Shown here: positions 1 through 12,249 of the stretch, piece by piece | Layout: every line of letters begins with the position of its first letter | How positions within the stretch are numbered: the first letter of the stretch is position 1 | NCBI GenBank assembly: GCA_023159155.1 | Contig: JAJNNX010000003.1 | Coordinates: 2,108,001-2,172,000 of the forward strand | Direction of reading: 5' to 3' | Source of the DNA: Ustulina deusta | Taxonomy: Eukaryota > Ascomycota > Sordariomycetes > Xylariales > Xylariaceae | Length of the DNA stretch: 64,000 nucleotides | Notes under the pieces: generated by a model | Told to the model about the DNA's origin: nothing | The model's input: only the letters and a program-made list of their open reading frames with translations | The model's database searches: none | Translations under genes and position numbers: made by a program

Positions 1-1009
1 TGTATGCCTTCGCTTTTAGAGAAAGAGGTACGACTAAGGGGAACAAAGGGTTCCTTAGTCTAAGAGTCTTGTAGAAAAATTCTTATAGCCCAAATAATAC
101 GGATGTCGAGTAATGACGAAACGATCGGCTGTCCCGCCCAAGGGCTTAAATAGTTCTTTTTTATTACAACGGTATTTTCTGCACCGAGTAAAGATCCTAA
201 CCAATGAAAGTAACTACGTTAAGAGAAATATATTATCTGTAATTAAGTAGCAAGAGGCTATTACTTAAAAGTATGAAAATACCTAATATTTAAAACCTTG
301 ATAAATAGTTTGTCTCATAGAAACAAAGAACCTTGATTTTGCTAGTAACTATATTTAATTTCTTTATTGTAGTCCACTAATTATCTCTATTAAACACTAT
401 CGTAATGAAGTATTAGCTATGTTTAAGTTTGTCTGCCGGCTCGATATAATTTCTGTTATCTAGTAATAGATATTTTAAAACCTTGCTATAAAGGGGTTTT
501 AGATCTTGTTTTCTAAGACCAACTCGGTTGTCTATTAAGAGCCAATAATTAAAATAAGAAATTAGAAAAGAAAACCCTAAATTCTGTCGGTATCCTGCAA
601 AATCGGGCCTCGGCTAAAGGGTATCTTTAAGGACATATCAAATGCTTTACACTGATGCCCTGTTTACCTCCTTCCAACGCCATTCCCTGTCTCCCAAGAT
701 GGTCTCATGTGACTTTCATTCCAATGACCAACTTTACGCTTGTACGTTATAATTCCTTCTTCCCGCAGCCCGACTGTCTACACAAGCCTGGAAGGCCTAG
801 GGCAGCTGCTTGTCTAAGATGAACTGGATCTACTTGATGGCGCTCTGCTGTGACTCGCTCAAAGCTGTAGTAACGATAGATCTTATACACTTGATTGGTA
901 TGCTTCATATTTTGCATTAGCGAATGAAGCTCTTGAACGGATTTCTACAGCTATGCGTTCCATAGACGCGATCGGCCTGAGCCCTGCCCTATCCGAGGCT
1001 ATTCATCTC
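1..1009. other. Gene-free left edge
   Basis: No supported gene. The first 640 bases are moderately AT-rich with no recognisable repeat; 640-1009 is of normal composition. A plus-strand frame stays open from about 855 to 1093, but it lacks an early ATG and lies antisense to a better-supported kinase remnant, so I do not call it. Confidence 0.5.
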
Positions 1010-1279
1010 CTAGGCTTTGTCCGTAAAGTCAATGCTAGAGAGATCATCAACGTGATGGAACTCATGGGGCATGTTCATCGCCTCGACGACTGACCCCTCC
1101 GTCTGCTCGGTGGAAATTCTGTCCCAGGGCCAGACGTCCGAATCATTGTTTACCCCTTCATGAGGTGATGTCAGCCGCTCCGGATCGTATGAGCATCTTT
1201 CATCACATGAAATATCCCGAGCTAAGAGTCTATGCGCTTCGTTCACAGTTATACGTGGCTTCGGATCAAGAACAAGCAT
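1010..1279 (-). pseudogene. Protein kinase C-terminal remnant
   Basis: This 89-codon minus-strand frame begins MLVLDPKPRITVNEAHRLL, which matches the end of Ser/Thr kinase domains (subdomain XI, where a conserved Arg follows a 'DP' and precedes the last helix). The following 65 residues are acidic and polar and look like a short C-terminal tail ending in a normal stop. Everything upstream in the kinase is missing: immediately before the first codon the sequence changes to a homopolymer-rich AT tract (1280-1440), so the ATG is probably an internal Met rather than the true start. The catalytic lobe (VAIK, HRD, DFG) is not present in frame. A kinase-like APE motif occurs further upstream at about 1868-1906, suggesting both are parts of one broken gene. 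Family assignment rests on one motif and is moderate. Confidence 0.5.
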
Positions 1280-1440
1280 AAAAAAAAGTTAAAGTAATTA
1301 TTTAAAAAAAAAAAAAGCTTGTAATAATCCGTAATAATATAACATATAAATATATTAATACACCTATATAAATAAACTTATAATAATAACAAAAAAAAAA
1401 CAACAACTAGTGGCTAATACATATAAAGTTTGCTAAGTAT
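1280..1440. repeat. AT-rich tract interrupting kinase relic
   Basis: About 160 bp made almost only of A and T, with poly-A runs near 1280-1315 and 1390-1400. It abuts the kinase remnant exactly at its first codon, and normal composition resumes near 1441. It could be a degraded insertion or a deletion junction. I saw no terminal repeats. Confidence 0.45.
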
Positions 1441-2087
1441 TAAATCTAATAATTGGAGGCACAAGTATGGCCTGTGCTATATATTGCTGTATCCCTAGCT
1501 GTTAGACCCGGTCAAGTTCTGATAAAGGAATGCGGTACAACACCACTAAGGTACTCTAGGAAGGTAGTAAGTCAAGCTGTTGGGGGCTGATGTATCCGGC
1601 CGCATGAACTTGTAAGGAGATAAAAATAAACTAATGCCACGAGGGTATTATGCATGTCTCCAAACGCATCCAACCCTCCATTCCATAAGCCCTGAGGTAT
1701 TATAGGTTGAAGGAGCCGAACTTGATTTTTTAATTGCGCATATCGGAGCTTATCAATGCTGATATTTTCAATTGATAAGCAATCTTAGCTTTATGGGCTT
1801 CAAACCGGCTTGAATTAATGGCCATGAGGTCAGGCGCTTTCATATGGTTCAGAAATAAAACAGTTCATTTTGTCAACTTAAATGCCTCAGGAGCTGCATA
1901 ATGATTATATAAGCACAATCAAGATCTCCTGCAGAAGGCCAGTCCACACCAGACTCGGGGACCTGGTCTTCGAAATGGAACACACTTTTTTCCAGCTGGA
2001 TTCTAGTGCATGAGCTGTAACACCCTCCTCAGCCACGACACGTGCTGATGTGGTTTTTACTGGTACATTGATCAGATTACCATGCAC
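1441..2087 (-). pseudogene. Degenerate kinase-like segment
   Basis: Minus-strand reading gives an open stretch at 2087-1905 and then, in a shifted frame at 1906-1865, the string NHYAAPEAFKLTK followed by a stop. YAAPE resembles the APE motif of kinase subdomain VIII as found in SNF1/AMPK-type kinases. The rest (1865-1441) has several stops in every frame I tried, with short protein-like pieces. The order on the minus strand (APE first, then the subdomain XI piece at 1279) is right for one kinase gene, and the separation exceeds the usual 100-120 codons mainly because of the AT tract at 1280-1440. The 60 residues before APE are not recognisably kinase. The segment may be an eroded pseudogene or unrelated sequence with a chance motif. 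Confidence 0.3.
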
Positions 2088-2384
2088 ACTAACTTACGTT
2101 AATCTGCTGATCTGGTCATACCATGAGAACTGCGACGTCCGCTGACATCCAGGGCACAAGATTGTAGCTGCAATGGGTGAGTATGTCATGGTTCGTGCGT
2201 CCGTCAAGTGGTTTGCATTGCATTAAGATACTGTCATTTTTCCAATTGTCCTTTTGGAAAAAGTTGTTCTCCATCGCTGTTGTGGCTGCTTACGTTTATA
2301 TCTCCGCTAGGTTGAACATTTAATGGAGACACGCCATCAAGAAAGGAAGACTTTAGAAACTTGAAGGAATATCTAGAAAATCAT

Positions 2385-2568
2385 TTCTCACCCCCATCCC
2401 ACTCCCTTGGCCTCCCCCCTTGTTACAAACAAACACATCAATTCTTCAACTTTCTCCCCTCTTCCCTATCTTCTTGCTTTTATTTCAAAGCGTAAAGGAT
2501 AGCAAAAGCGGTCAAAAAAAAAGCTAGACAATATCTATTTATCTGTTGCATCGGTAGCAAACCCTACA
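2385..2568 (+). promoter_or_regulatory. Pyrimidine-rich leader of the FAD oxidase gene
   Basis: A strongly C/T-rich stretch (about 2388-2480) lies 90-180 bp before the ATG at 2569. Such CT tracts are common just upstream of transcription starts in filamentous fungi. No clear TATA box was identified. The role is inferred from position and composition. Confidence 0.45.
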
Positions 2569-4465
2569 ATGCTGTTGTCCACGTTGTTCACCCCCACATG
2601 TCTCCTGTCAGCCGCTTTTGGTCAGCGCTGCAGAAGTATCCCGTCTGACCCTACCTGGCCATCTCTAGAAACATGGGAAAAACTCAACGAGACCGTTAGC
2701 AGTAACCTTATCAGTACGGTTCCCCTGGCCAGCGTCTGCCATAGTAATGGCTCATATGCGCGGCTTTATAACGATTCTGCCTGCTCAATTCTGAAGCAGC
2801 AATTCGATTACTCTGAAATACAGTATGTAGAAGGTCCCGATGTCATTTAGCTTTAGTTCTTCCACTAAGCCCCCTCTCGTGCAGCTTCAAGACACCCGCC
2901 GCGATCATGCCAGCTTGGTTCCAAGAGACGTGCAATCCATTCTCACCGACTTCGCAGCCCTGCGAGCTGGGGAACTATGCGAGCTATTCCATAAATGTTT
3001 CAACTCCGCAACAGATTATCGATGGCCTTAAGTTCTCCCAAGCTCACAACGTTAGACTAGTTATCAAGAACACAGGTCACGAGTATGTGCCACCCTAATC
3101 TTGGAAATCTCGTTCTCGTCTCATAGCGGCCTATTCCTGGGTTTGTGAGTTTATGTCTAGCTGGCTAAATCATTTCGTGCATCTAGTGGTACTGGCAAGT
3201 CGACTGGAAAGGGCGCATTATCATTATGGACACACAATTTAAAGAACATAAGCATCATCACCCAATACACGAATAGCTATTACAAAGGGCCAGCTATACG
3301 TCTCGGTGCCGGCGTTATAGGACTTGAGGCCTATAAAGCTGCCGATGCTGCTGGTTACCGTGTTGTTGGTGGAAACTGTCCTTCGGTTGGTATTGCTGGC
3401 GGCTACTCACAAGGAGGTGGTCACTCGAGCATGAGCAACCTTTATGGGCTGGCTGCCGATAACATCTTAGAGTGGGAGGTTGTCACCGCGACTGGAGAAC
3501 ACCTCGTCGCGACGCCCGAAGATAATTCGGACCTTTACTGGGCGTTAACTGGCGGTGGAGGTGGTACTTACGCTGTTGTCGTAAGTATGACGACCCGCTT
3601 ACATGAAGACGGTTTGATTGGGGGTGGATATATCTCCTTCGACGATACAACTATTGGTAGCGACAAGTTTTGGGAAGCCGTGACAAAATTCAACGCTCGG
3701 CTCCCCTCAATCTCTGACCAGGGAGGTGTTACCATAGCCTACAGCTTAACAAATCATGCATTCGCGATATATAATCTATTTGCGCCAGGCCAAGGGGCAG
3801 ATGCGGTTCGCCGCCTCTTGAGCCCATATCTGGCGGATCTGAACCAGCTAGGAGTCACATACAACTGTACGACACATGAATCATCGTCGTTCCTGGAGCA
3901 ACTCCGGCGCGATTATGGGCCGTTTCCCGATGGGCCATTCACCGCAACCGCCATCCTTGGGGGGAGACTGATTCCGAGGGAAGTCATTCTTGACGCAACA
4001 AGGAACACGGCTTTGACGCAAGTCCTCCGTGATATAACAAAGAGCAGTGACTTTGTGATGTTAATGCAGTCAATTGACGTACGTTCCGGCTCATCCTCCT
4101 TACCGATGAGGCCAGTAGCCGCCAATGCGGTTCTCCCAGCTTGGCGGTCAACGATTATCCAGGCTGTCTTTACAGCACCCTGGGACTGGACTGTCAATCG
4201 ATCGGAGATGGAAAGGCGTGAGAAATACATTTCCGAGTACGTGACGCCCGCTTTACAAGCCGTGACGCCGTCGTCGGGGAGCTATATGAACGAGGGTAAT
4301 TTTAGGCAAGACGATTGGCAGAACCAGTTCTTCGGTTGCAATTATGACCGTCTCCTCGCGGTAAAACGGAAATACGATCCCAATAATATATTTTATTCCC
4401 TTCAAGCCGTGGGAAGTGAGTACTTGAAAGAGGACGAGGCCGGGAGATTGTGTAAGATAACGTGA
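2569..4465 (+). CDS. Secreted FAD-linked oxidase (BBE/VAO type)
   Basis: Flavoprotein oxidase of the vanillyl-alcohol oxidase/berberine-bridge-enzyme superfamily, close to fungal isoamyl-alcohol-oxidase-like proteins; the substrate cannot be read from sequence. I splice three exons: 2569-2822, 2885-3082 and 3187-4465 (introns 2823-2884 and 3083-3186, both with GTATGT donors), giving 576 residues, normal for the family. Residues 1-19 form a signal peptide, so the product is probably secreted; several N-glycosylation sequons follow. The FAD-binding PCMH domain (about 104-300) contains NTGHD with His150 and GGNCPSVG with Cys215, the two positions that carry bicovalent FAD in BBE-type enzymes, plus a GGGGGTY loop near residue 273. 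The BBE domain lies at about 516-565 and includes KYDPNNIFY. No stop or frameshift remains once spliced. It stands alone, with a kinase relic on one side and the AT-rich block starting about 600 bp downstream. Confidence 0.9.
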
Positions 4466-5099
4466 TACTCGAAGAATGTTATAGTCTCACTGCCTGGTAG
4501 CATTTTGATGCCCCAGTTTTTGCCTCAATCGAAGAGTCTTCGGAATAGTACTAAACAGCTTGGGCGAGTTATTGGACGATAGTCTGTTCAAGGAGGTGGC
4601 GACAAATAGAAACTACATTAATCAATTTAAGGTTTCTTAATAGGAGACAGCGCAATTGAACTTGAAGAAGAAAAACCAAGGTTAAGGTGAAAGGCAAGCG
4701 AGGGGAGAGGTGCAAGCAGTCAGTCTGTCTCCCTAAATCATACATCATCCCTTTATTCATACATCCGTGGTTGCCCCTGATTGACTACCTAAAAAAGAGT
4801 TACAGCCAAGTAAGTTTCTTATATTACACTTGGCCAAGCTATTTGTTAATCATATGATTACATTTCGATACATGTAGAAACTTGAGGAAGGGTACTTTAT
4901 ATAACATTATTAAGGAAAGGGACGCATATCTTCATAGCGAATCACTTTTCAAATAACCGCGGACAATCCTTCGAAAAGAGTAAGGAAAAGCATTAGACAC
5001 TGAGTTATTACGAGACACTACTCAATTTGAGCGTTGTCTAGGCTGACTGCTTATTGTTGTAAACTATGTTTGCGACGTAGGGGTGTTCCTCGCGGGCTC
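4466..5099. other. 3' flank and transition to AT-rich block
   Basis: Non-coding sequence after the oxidase gene, becoming more AT-rich from about 4780. No gene, terminator or repeat end was identified. Confidence 0.5.
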
Positions 5100-5489
5100 G
5101 ATATTAATATTATATAAGCTAAGATACCGAATAACTTTGCGTTCTACACTTCGCCCGAAGTGCTTAGTGATAGCTCACTTGTATTATAGGTAGTTTTAAC
5201 TTACTAGTGGTTTTTATTTATAACTATATATAGCTTTATTATATAAGGTTTAAGAATATAGATTTTATTTCTTTATTTATTTTTAAATATAAAATATATA
5301 ACTTTTTATTTTTTATTTTAATTTATTAATATAGCTAGCTAAAAAGAAAAACTATTATATTAGAATTAATGAAAATATATTATTACTAAAATTATTAGCG
5401 TTTCTTTTATAATATTTAGTCTTAATATTTAATAATATAATTAAATTTAAATAATTAATTATTTTAGCAATAATTTTTATATTTTTTAA

Positions 5490-5713
5490 TATATATTATA
5501 TATAAAATAAACAAACAATATATATAAATAAAATATAATTAATTATATATTATATAAAAGCTTACATTATTATATAAACTAATATAATAAAAAAGAAATA
5601 AAGTTTTTTTTGTTAGGCTAAAATCTAGCTAATATTTGGACGAAGCTAAGCATAAACTTATATTTTGTATAAATTATATAATAAATTTATAATTAATATT
5701 AGTTATTCTAATA
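5490..5713 (-). repeat. LTR of minus-strand Copia-like element (copy D1)
   Basis: About 224 bp matching two further copies at about 22705-22993 and 23022-23288. Shared landmarks are the stretch around 'aataaaaaagaa', a block with GACGAAGCTAAGC (here partly mutated) and an end reading TTATTCTAATA, which is TTATTCTAACA in copy D2. Read on the minus strand the repeat starts TGTTAG, a Copia-like LTR start. The purine-rich stretch next to it on the minus strand (about 5714-5735) would suit a polypurine tract, making this the 3' LTR. The far boundary is approximate. Confidence 0.55.
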
Positions 5714-8700
5714 TTAACTATTTTCTTTTTTAGTTATAACTGCTTATTATATAAAAAAACAAAAATAATTATATAACTACTTAGATATATATATAAAAGT
5801 TTAATTAATAAAAAAAGCAACTAGATTAATAATCTAGTTTATATATATAGCTACTAAGTTAAAATTTTTTTTTTAATAAAGTTATATAATAATATTACAA
5901 AACTATTGTTTTAGTTATATATTAAAAATTATAAGCTAAATATTATTTAGTAACTATTTAAATTAAAGTTAAATATTTGTTTTTATTTTATATAATAGCA
6001 AAGTTTATAATTAGTTAGTTTGTTTAATTAATAAGCTTTATATAAATAGTTGCTAGTTAAAAGCTTTTAAAGTAGCTTATATTTAGCTAACTAGGCAGGT
6101 TATTTATATAAAAAGAAATTAATTAATTAAAAGTTAGGTTAGTTTATATATAAAAAGATTTGTATATAAAAAAATACTTAAGTTTTTTATTACTTTTTGT
6201 TTTTTTATTATTTTTTAAAGCTTTTTATTTTATATATTTATATAATAGATATTATTTAGTTTTTTAGTAATAATAGTTATATATTAAGAATTATTAGCTA
6301 AGATAGTAATTATTATATAGTATTGCTACTAATAAATAATCTTAATAATTATTAGCTTATTATAGCATTATATATTAATAATATTTTGGTTTTTTATATA
6401 TAAACTAATAAAACTTAAGTTGCTATTATATTATTAAATAATATATAGATCCGGATATTTATTTTTTATTAAAAAAGTTAATTTTATATAGTTTTTATTT
6501 AGTTATGTAGTACTACTATTATTATATATATAAAGAATATTTATGTAATATATAATAGCTATTTATTTTATAGTTGTTGTTAAATTATTAGGTTTTAAAG
6601 TAATATTTATATAACGTATATTTAACGTTTATATAGTACTTAGTATAATTATTATATTTAAAAAGAAAAAAGTAAATTAGTTATATATAATTTTTTATAT
6701 TTTATTCATAAATATTTTTATTTATATAGTTAATTTATTTATTAATATAAAAGTTTTTAATACTTAGTTTAGCGTTTCTTTTATAAATATATTAGCTAGA
6801 TTATTTTTATTATTAATTTATTATATTTTAACGATTTTCTTTTATATAATTTTTAAGTAATATAATATTAATTATTAAGTATGTTTTTATATTATATTAA
6901 GTTTTATAAAGTAGTTATATAATAATTTTAAGTTTAAATATAGTATAGCTAATATTAAAAATAGACCTAATATAATTATAATTTTTTAAAATAATATATA
7001 AAAAATAATAATATTATTAAAACTATTAATTATTTTATATAACTTATTAATAAATATGTTTTTAGTTATTTGTTTATATTTGCTTAAGTTCTAATATATA
7101 ATGTTTTTTTTTAATTTTAAAGCTTAATTCTTTATAAATATAGTACTTTATAACTAATATAATAATAAATTTGAATTAAAAAGTTATATTTATATTATTT
7201 ATAAATAATCTATTTATAAAAATAAAAAACTTTATATAGCATAAATTTAATAATATAAAAGTTAAGCTATAGTTTTTATTAATTATTTACTATTAGATTT
7301 TTTAATTTAGATTTTTAATATTATATAGCTTAAGATTTATTATTTAAGCTGTAACATATAAATTATATATTATTTTTAGCTAATAAATATTGCTAATATA
7401 TATATTTTTTATTTGTTATAAAATATATTACTAGGCAGAATTAATTATATAAAAGTTAATTAAGTTAAACTAGTTTATTTAGTTTTTTTAAATTAAAGTA
7501 ATATTTTTTTTAAATAATAGTATAATTTGTTTACTATTAAACTTTATAAAATAGTTTTATATAAAACTTAGCTTGCTATAATTTATGTTTTTTTTTGTTA
7601 AAAAGCCTAATGTTATAAAACTAAATATATTGTTTGTTTATAAGCTAGTAATACTAAATTTATATAATCGTTCTTTAATAAATAATAAATATAAGTTATA
7701 TATAAAAAGTATTATGTTTAGTTTTTTTTAGTAGTACTAGTAATAAGTTTTAAATTAATATAGTTTAGATTTTATAAGTTTATATAATAGTTATATAATT
7801 TATAATATAGTTTTATTAAAATATTTTGATTTTAATTCAGATAATAGTTATATAAAGATTTTTTTAATTAGTTTATTTTTTAATTATATATATACTTATG
7901 TAATATTTTAAAGTTGGTTTAAAAGATTAAAGTGATATATTAAAAAAAGTTGTAGTATAAATAATAGTTTTTGGTTTATTTGCTAGATTATTAGTAATTA
8001 AATAAGTATTTTTTTTTTTTTAGTATTGATATAGCTTTATATAATAAGTTATAATTTTTTATATAAGCTAAGACTTAAAAATATAAGTAGTATTATGTTT
8101 AGCTAAGTTATATTTTATATAATAAGATTCTTAATTTTAATAGCGTCCGATTTTTTAAAAAGGGCTTTAAGTATATTAATAATACTATTTTTATATAATT
8201 TAATAATTAAAACATAGTTTTATTTTTTTTTAATATAAGGAATAATTAGCTAATTTGTTATACAAAGGTTATAAAAAACTTTATAGCTTTTAAAAATTAT
8301 TTTTGTTTTTTTATATAATTAGTAGTTAAAAAAGCTATATTTTATTTGTTTTTTTTATTTATTTATTTAGAGTATTTCTTTTTAGCTATATAATAATATA
8401 GCTTAACTTATGTTTATTTAAAATATATTAAGCTATTCATTAAATTAATAATTATATTAAATCTTTTAATTAATTTAATTTTATATAGTTTATTTTAGCT
8501 TTTTTTTTGTTATATTAAAACTATATTTTATAAAAACAAAAATCATATATTATATAAAGCAGAGCTATTATATTAATTAATCTTATAGTTAATTTTAATT
8601 TTTGCTGTTTTTTTATATAATATTAACCAAAAAAAATAAATCTTAGTTAATTTTAAAGTAAGCTTTAAAAATGAAACAATTAGTATAAAGCTATTTAGTT

Positions 8701-10723
8701 TAATAGTATTGTTTAAAGCTTTAATTGCTATTTTCAAAACATTATATATATAATAAAATAGTTTATATGCTTTTTTAATTTTACTAATTATTTAATATAT
8801 TTTAATAAATATTATATAATATTAAGTATTTATAATTTTAGTTTAGTTTTAAAAATCTTTAAATAAAAAATTTATATTTAAATTATATATCGTATAATTA
8901 AAAAGTTCTTAATATATATTAATTTAATATTTATATAGCGCTTTTTAAATATATTATATAGTTTTTTTATATAAAAATATTTGAAGTAGTAGTAGAGCTA
9001 TTATAGTTTTATTGTTATAAAATAAATTTTAGTTTTATATAGATTTATATTAAAAAATAAATATTTTTATTTATATATAATTAAAATAAAGTTAAGCTAT
9101 TTAAAATATAGTGTATTATTATATTAAAAAAGTTATTTATTTATATAATACTTATAGCTATAATTATATTATTACTATTAAACTTAATATAAGCATTGTT
9201 TAACGTTTAGTTTATTTTATTATTATTATTCAATAATTCGAAGCGCTTATATTTTATAGTTTGCTTTAATATTCTATATAATATTAATTATTGAAAATAA
9301 ACTAGTTAAATAACATATTTATTTTATAGTTTTAAATAATTCTTTTTATTATATAGTATATAAAAACATTATTTATTAAAAACTAAATAAATTAGCTACT
9401 AAATTTTCTTTTAATATTTTGATTACTTTTGTTTAATTTTAAGTATTTTTGATATTTTATTAAGCAAAAAAAAATTATTAATTATTTTATATAAATTAAA
9501 ATATTAGCTTTTTATATAAGTTTGGTTCTAAAAAATATATTTTATTAATTAATATTTGTTTTAATATATAAAATATTTTTTATTTATATAATAATTTTAA
9601 CTATTTTGTTTTTTTAAATAGTATTGCTATATACTTAGCTTATTTAATAATAATATATTTTAATATATTTATATAACTATTATATTGAGATAGATTTTGT
9701 TATAGCTATAACTAAATATTCTTAAAGTTTTTTTAAGTTTAATAATTATAATATTTAATATATTATATGTTTTTATATTATAGTTTTTTAATATTATTTA
9801 TATAAAGAAAAAAATATTTTAATTATTTTAGTACCCGTTATAATTTATATTAATATTAAAATAAAGATTTATTATATAGTATATTTTATTTTAAGTTTTA
9901 TTAGAACTAATTTAATAAATATAATAATTTAAAATATTATATGTTATTAGTTTTCTAAAATTTTAAATATTTAATAAATATTAATAAATATATATGCTTT
10001 ATTATATAGTACATTATATAGCTCATTTAAGTAGTTTTTTTTGGTTTTTTTTTAAATTATTTTATTTTATATATTTTAAAAAAAAGATAGTTTTAGAAAA
10101 AGATTATTTATTATTAAATTTAATATTATATAAAAATATACTTATTATAATAAAGTTTAAAAAAAGTTATAAGTAATAAAATATTTATATATTTATTAAG
10201 AATTTAGTTTATAATTTATTTTTATTATATATTTATATATATGTTTAAAAGTTTATTAAAACTTAATAGTAAGTTATACAAATAAATAAGGTTAATTTTT
10301 TAAAATTTAAAATCATATTTTTTTTAAAATCTAAGCTATATAAGTTTTAGTTATTTAATTTTTAGTTTTACTTTTGTTTATATAATAAGTATCAAAATTA
10401 AAATAATTTAAAAAGTTAAAATAAACTAAAAAGCAAAGATAAGCTAGGGAATATATTAAAATTATTAATTAAATATAAAAAAAATAAATAGTTATTATAT
10501 AATAAGTAAAAAAATAGGTTAAATAATTAAAAGTTCAAAAAAACTTTTAATAAGTTTAAATCTATTTTATATAATTTATATAAAGTTTTTTAATAGTAAT
10601 TTTTAGTTTTTTTATTGTTGTATGTTTTTTAATATAAAAATTTTAAATAGTTTTATATATATATTAATATAAAGTTTTTTAAAATAATTTTTTATTTAGT
10701 TTCTAAATTTTTATATATAATAT

Positions 10724-11198
10724 ATCCTATAAGCTTGTTTTATATAAAAGCTTATTTTGCACTTTTTTAGCAATACTTTTACTTTAATTTTTATAGCAAA
10801 GCTACTTACTCTATATTTATATAATTTAGTTAATATAGGTTGTCTAGACTAATAATATAGACTTTTGGAATCCTAACTAAATAGGGAATCTAAATATATT
10901 CTTGTTAATTTTATAGCTATTTTATTCTTAGAAATATTCAAGTTTTAGAAATTACAGGGATTATTTTAGCGTACTTTTTTATAACGCTTGAAGTAAAATA
11001 GCTATAAAATTAAAAAAATATATATTTAGATTCCCTATTTAGTTAGGATTCTAAAAATCTATATTATCAGTCTAGATAAACCTATATTAACTAAATTATA
11101 TAAATATAAAGTAAGTAGCTTTGCTATAAAAATTGGAATAAAAGTACTGCTAAAAAAGTGCGAAACAAGCTTGTGTATAAAACAAGCTTGTAAGATGC
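10724..11198. repeat. Large inverted repeat (hairpin H1)
   Basis: Left arm about 10735-10929 and right arm about 10990-11190 are reverse complements over roughly 200 bp. Landmarks: AATCCTAACTAAATAGGGAA on the left against TTCCCTATTTAGTTAGGATT on the right, and the outer AAGCTTGTTTTATA against TATAAAACAAGCTT. The loop is about 60 bp. A diverged copy in the same orientation is at 49118-49480, again followed by the same element E. It may be a foldback or MITE-like transposon. Confidence 0.75.
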
Positions 11199-11241
11199 GT
11201 TATATTTTTTAATTTAATAAGTAAGCTATATATTAAAATAG

Positions 11242-11597
11242 AGCAGGGCTCCTAATCAGCGTGTTGCACACTAAAACTAACCAAACCTACCTGATTATCT
11301 TGTATCGGACTATATTTTTTAGCTTGCGGATCTTTATACATATTAGGTCAAGATCTAATACATAAATATAAATAAAAACGCAATAATTAATTAATAAAAC
11401 AAATCTGTAACTTTTATCTAATATTTTATAATAATTGTTTGTCTTTTTGTATATAAGAAAGAAGAAGTTTTTTATAGCTTTAAATAAAAACGCGCGCTTA
11501 TTATACTTTTTGTTCTGCAATTTCCGAGAGGTCTCTAAGAATGCGTTCTATTTTATAACTAAGGACTTGTTTTCTGTACGCGCGTACCAGCCCTACT
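11242..11597. repeat. Element E copy 1
   Basis: A 356-bp unit opening with AGCAGGGCT and closing with AGCCCTACT, i.e. short imperfect inverted ends. It matches 49541-49908 throughout, including TTTTTTATAGCTTTAAA and a CGCGCTTA / CGCGCTTA-like core. Copy 1 keeps more G+C (for example CGCGCG near 11490 and 11580) than copy 2. I saw no convincing TSD. It always follows the H hairpin by about 50-60 bp, so H and E may be one composite element. Confidence 0.65.
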
Positions 11598-11653
11598 GCA
11601 ATATTTAATATATAATATATTATATTATTTAAATTAATATTTTTGCTTTAATC

Positions 11654-11742
11654 AGTTACGGCTGGCTGGCTGGCTGGCCTACTGACCCCTTATCGATAAA
11701 GGAACCTATGGGTGGCACGGGCCACCCATTGCACACACAACC
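11654..11742 (+). repeat. Gypsy-1 5' LTR, left part
   Basis: First 89 bp of the LTR, including three or more tandem CTGG units (GGCTGGCTGGCTGGC) and a palindrome GGGTGGCACGGGCCACCC. It ends in CAACC, the left TSD of Copia-1; the LTR resumes at 15669. This part is far less mutated than its continuation. Confidence 0.85.
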
Positions 11743-11990
11743 TGTCAGATTTAGCACTAGCAATCTTGCCACGTATTGCCCGCAGAAGGTCTGTTGTATT
11801 GTTATTATTATAGGTCTATATAAGTGTATTCTATACCTTACATACATATATATCCTTTATATAGTTAGGTATAGATCTATTTATTTAGCTATATAACGCT
11901 CTATTTGCTAAAGGTATACCCCTTATAAAAGCACCTCTTACTAGCCACTATATAGCTCACATTACTACCTAGCTACCATTTAATCTAATA
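11743..11990 (-). repeat. Copia-1 LTR (left, 3' copy)
   Basis: 248 bp matching 15418-15663. Shared blocks include ATATAACGCTCTATTTGCTAA and CACTATATAGCTCACAT. The two copies carry different sets of C/T and G/A changes, as independent RIP mutation would leave. Confidence 0.82.
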
Positions 11991-12249
11991 TACCCCTTTA
12001 AATAAAGCTATTTTAGTAGTTTTGCTTACTTATATAACTATATTTAGAAATAGCATACAAATATATATTAGTCTATATATATATAATAATTTTAATATAA
12101 AGTATTAATAAGCTTGTTTTAATTAGAAATATATATAAATATATATAATAATTTTAATGTTTAATATTAATACGTTTATATTAAGTATATATAGTAGTTT
12201 TTTTATATGTTTATAGGTATTTATAAGTAATTCTTTAAATATAATAATT

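Larger units (their letters stand above)
5714..11648 (-). mobile_element. RIP-degraded Copia-like retrotransposon interior
   Basis: Between LTR copy D1 and the Gypsy-1 insertion lies nearly pure AT sequence. On the minus strand at 8760-8641 the translation reads AIKALNNTIKLNSF and continues as expected for the segment after the integrase core of fungal Copia-type polyproteins (the 'AVNDTAGP' stretch with Asp and Gly turned into Asn and Lys-type residues by G-to-A). This sets the orientation. The remaining 5' part would lie right of Gypsy-1 (22244-22704), ending at LTR copy D2 or D3. A separate hairpin repeat (10724-11597) is embedded near the right end. I did not locate the reverse transcriptase core with confidence. 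Confidence 0.45.

Noticed and set aside
855..1093. Plus-strand frame containing ALANEALERISTAM
   Set aside because: No ATG in its first half, no family match, and antisense to the kinase-like remnant, which has a real motif.
2823..2884. Frameshifts in the FAD oxidase gene suggesting a pseudogene
   Set aside because: Both breaks are resolved by introns with GTATGT donors and AG acceptors that restore the conserved sequence exactly.
3913..4230. Minus-strand frame opposite the FAD oxidase
   Set aside because: Shadow of a well-supported exon with family motifs on the plus strand.
9994..10176. Open frames inside the AT block (also 11287-11520, 16073-16270, 51554-51742)
   Set aside because: Low-complexity Ile/Lys/Tyr/Asn/Phe translations within degraded retroelements; no conserved features.
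11242..11597. hAT transposon identity for element E from its CAGGG-like ends
   Set aside because: No 8-bp target duplication was found at either copy and no transposase is associated.
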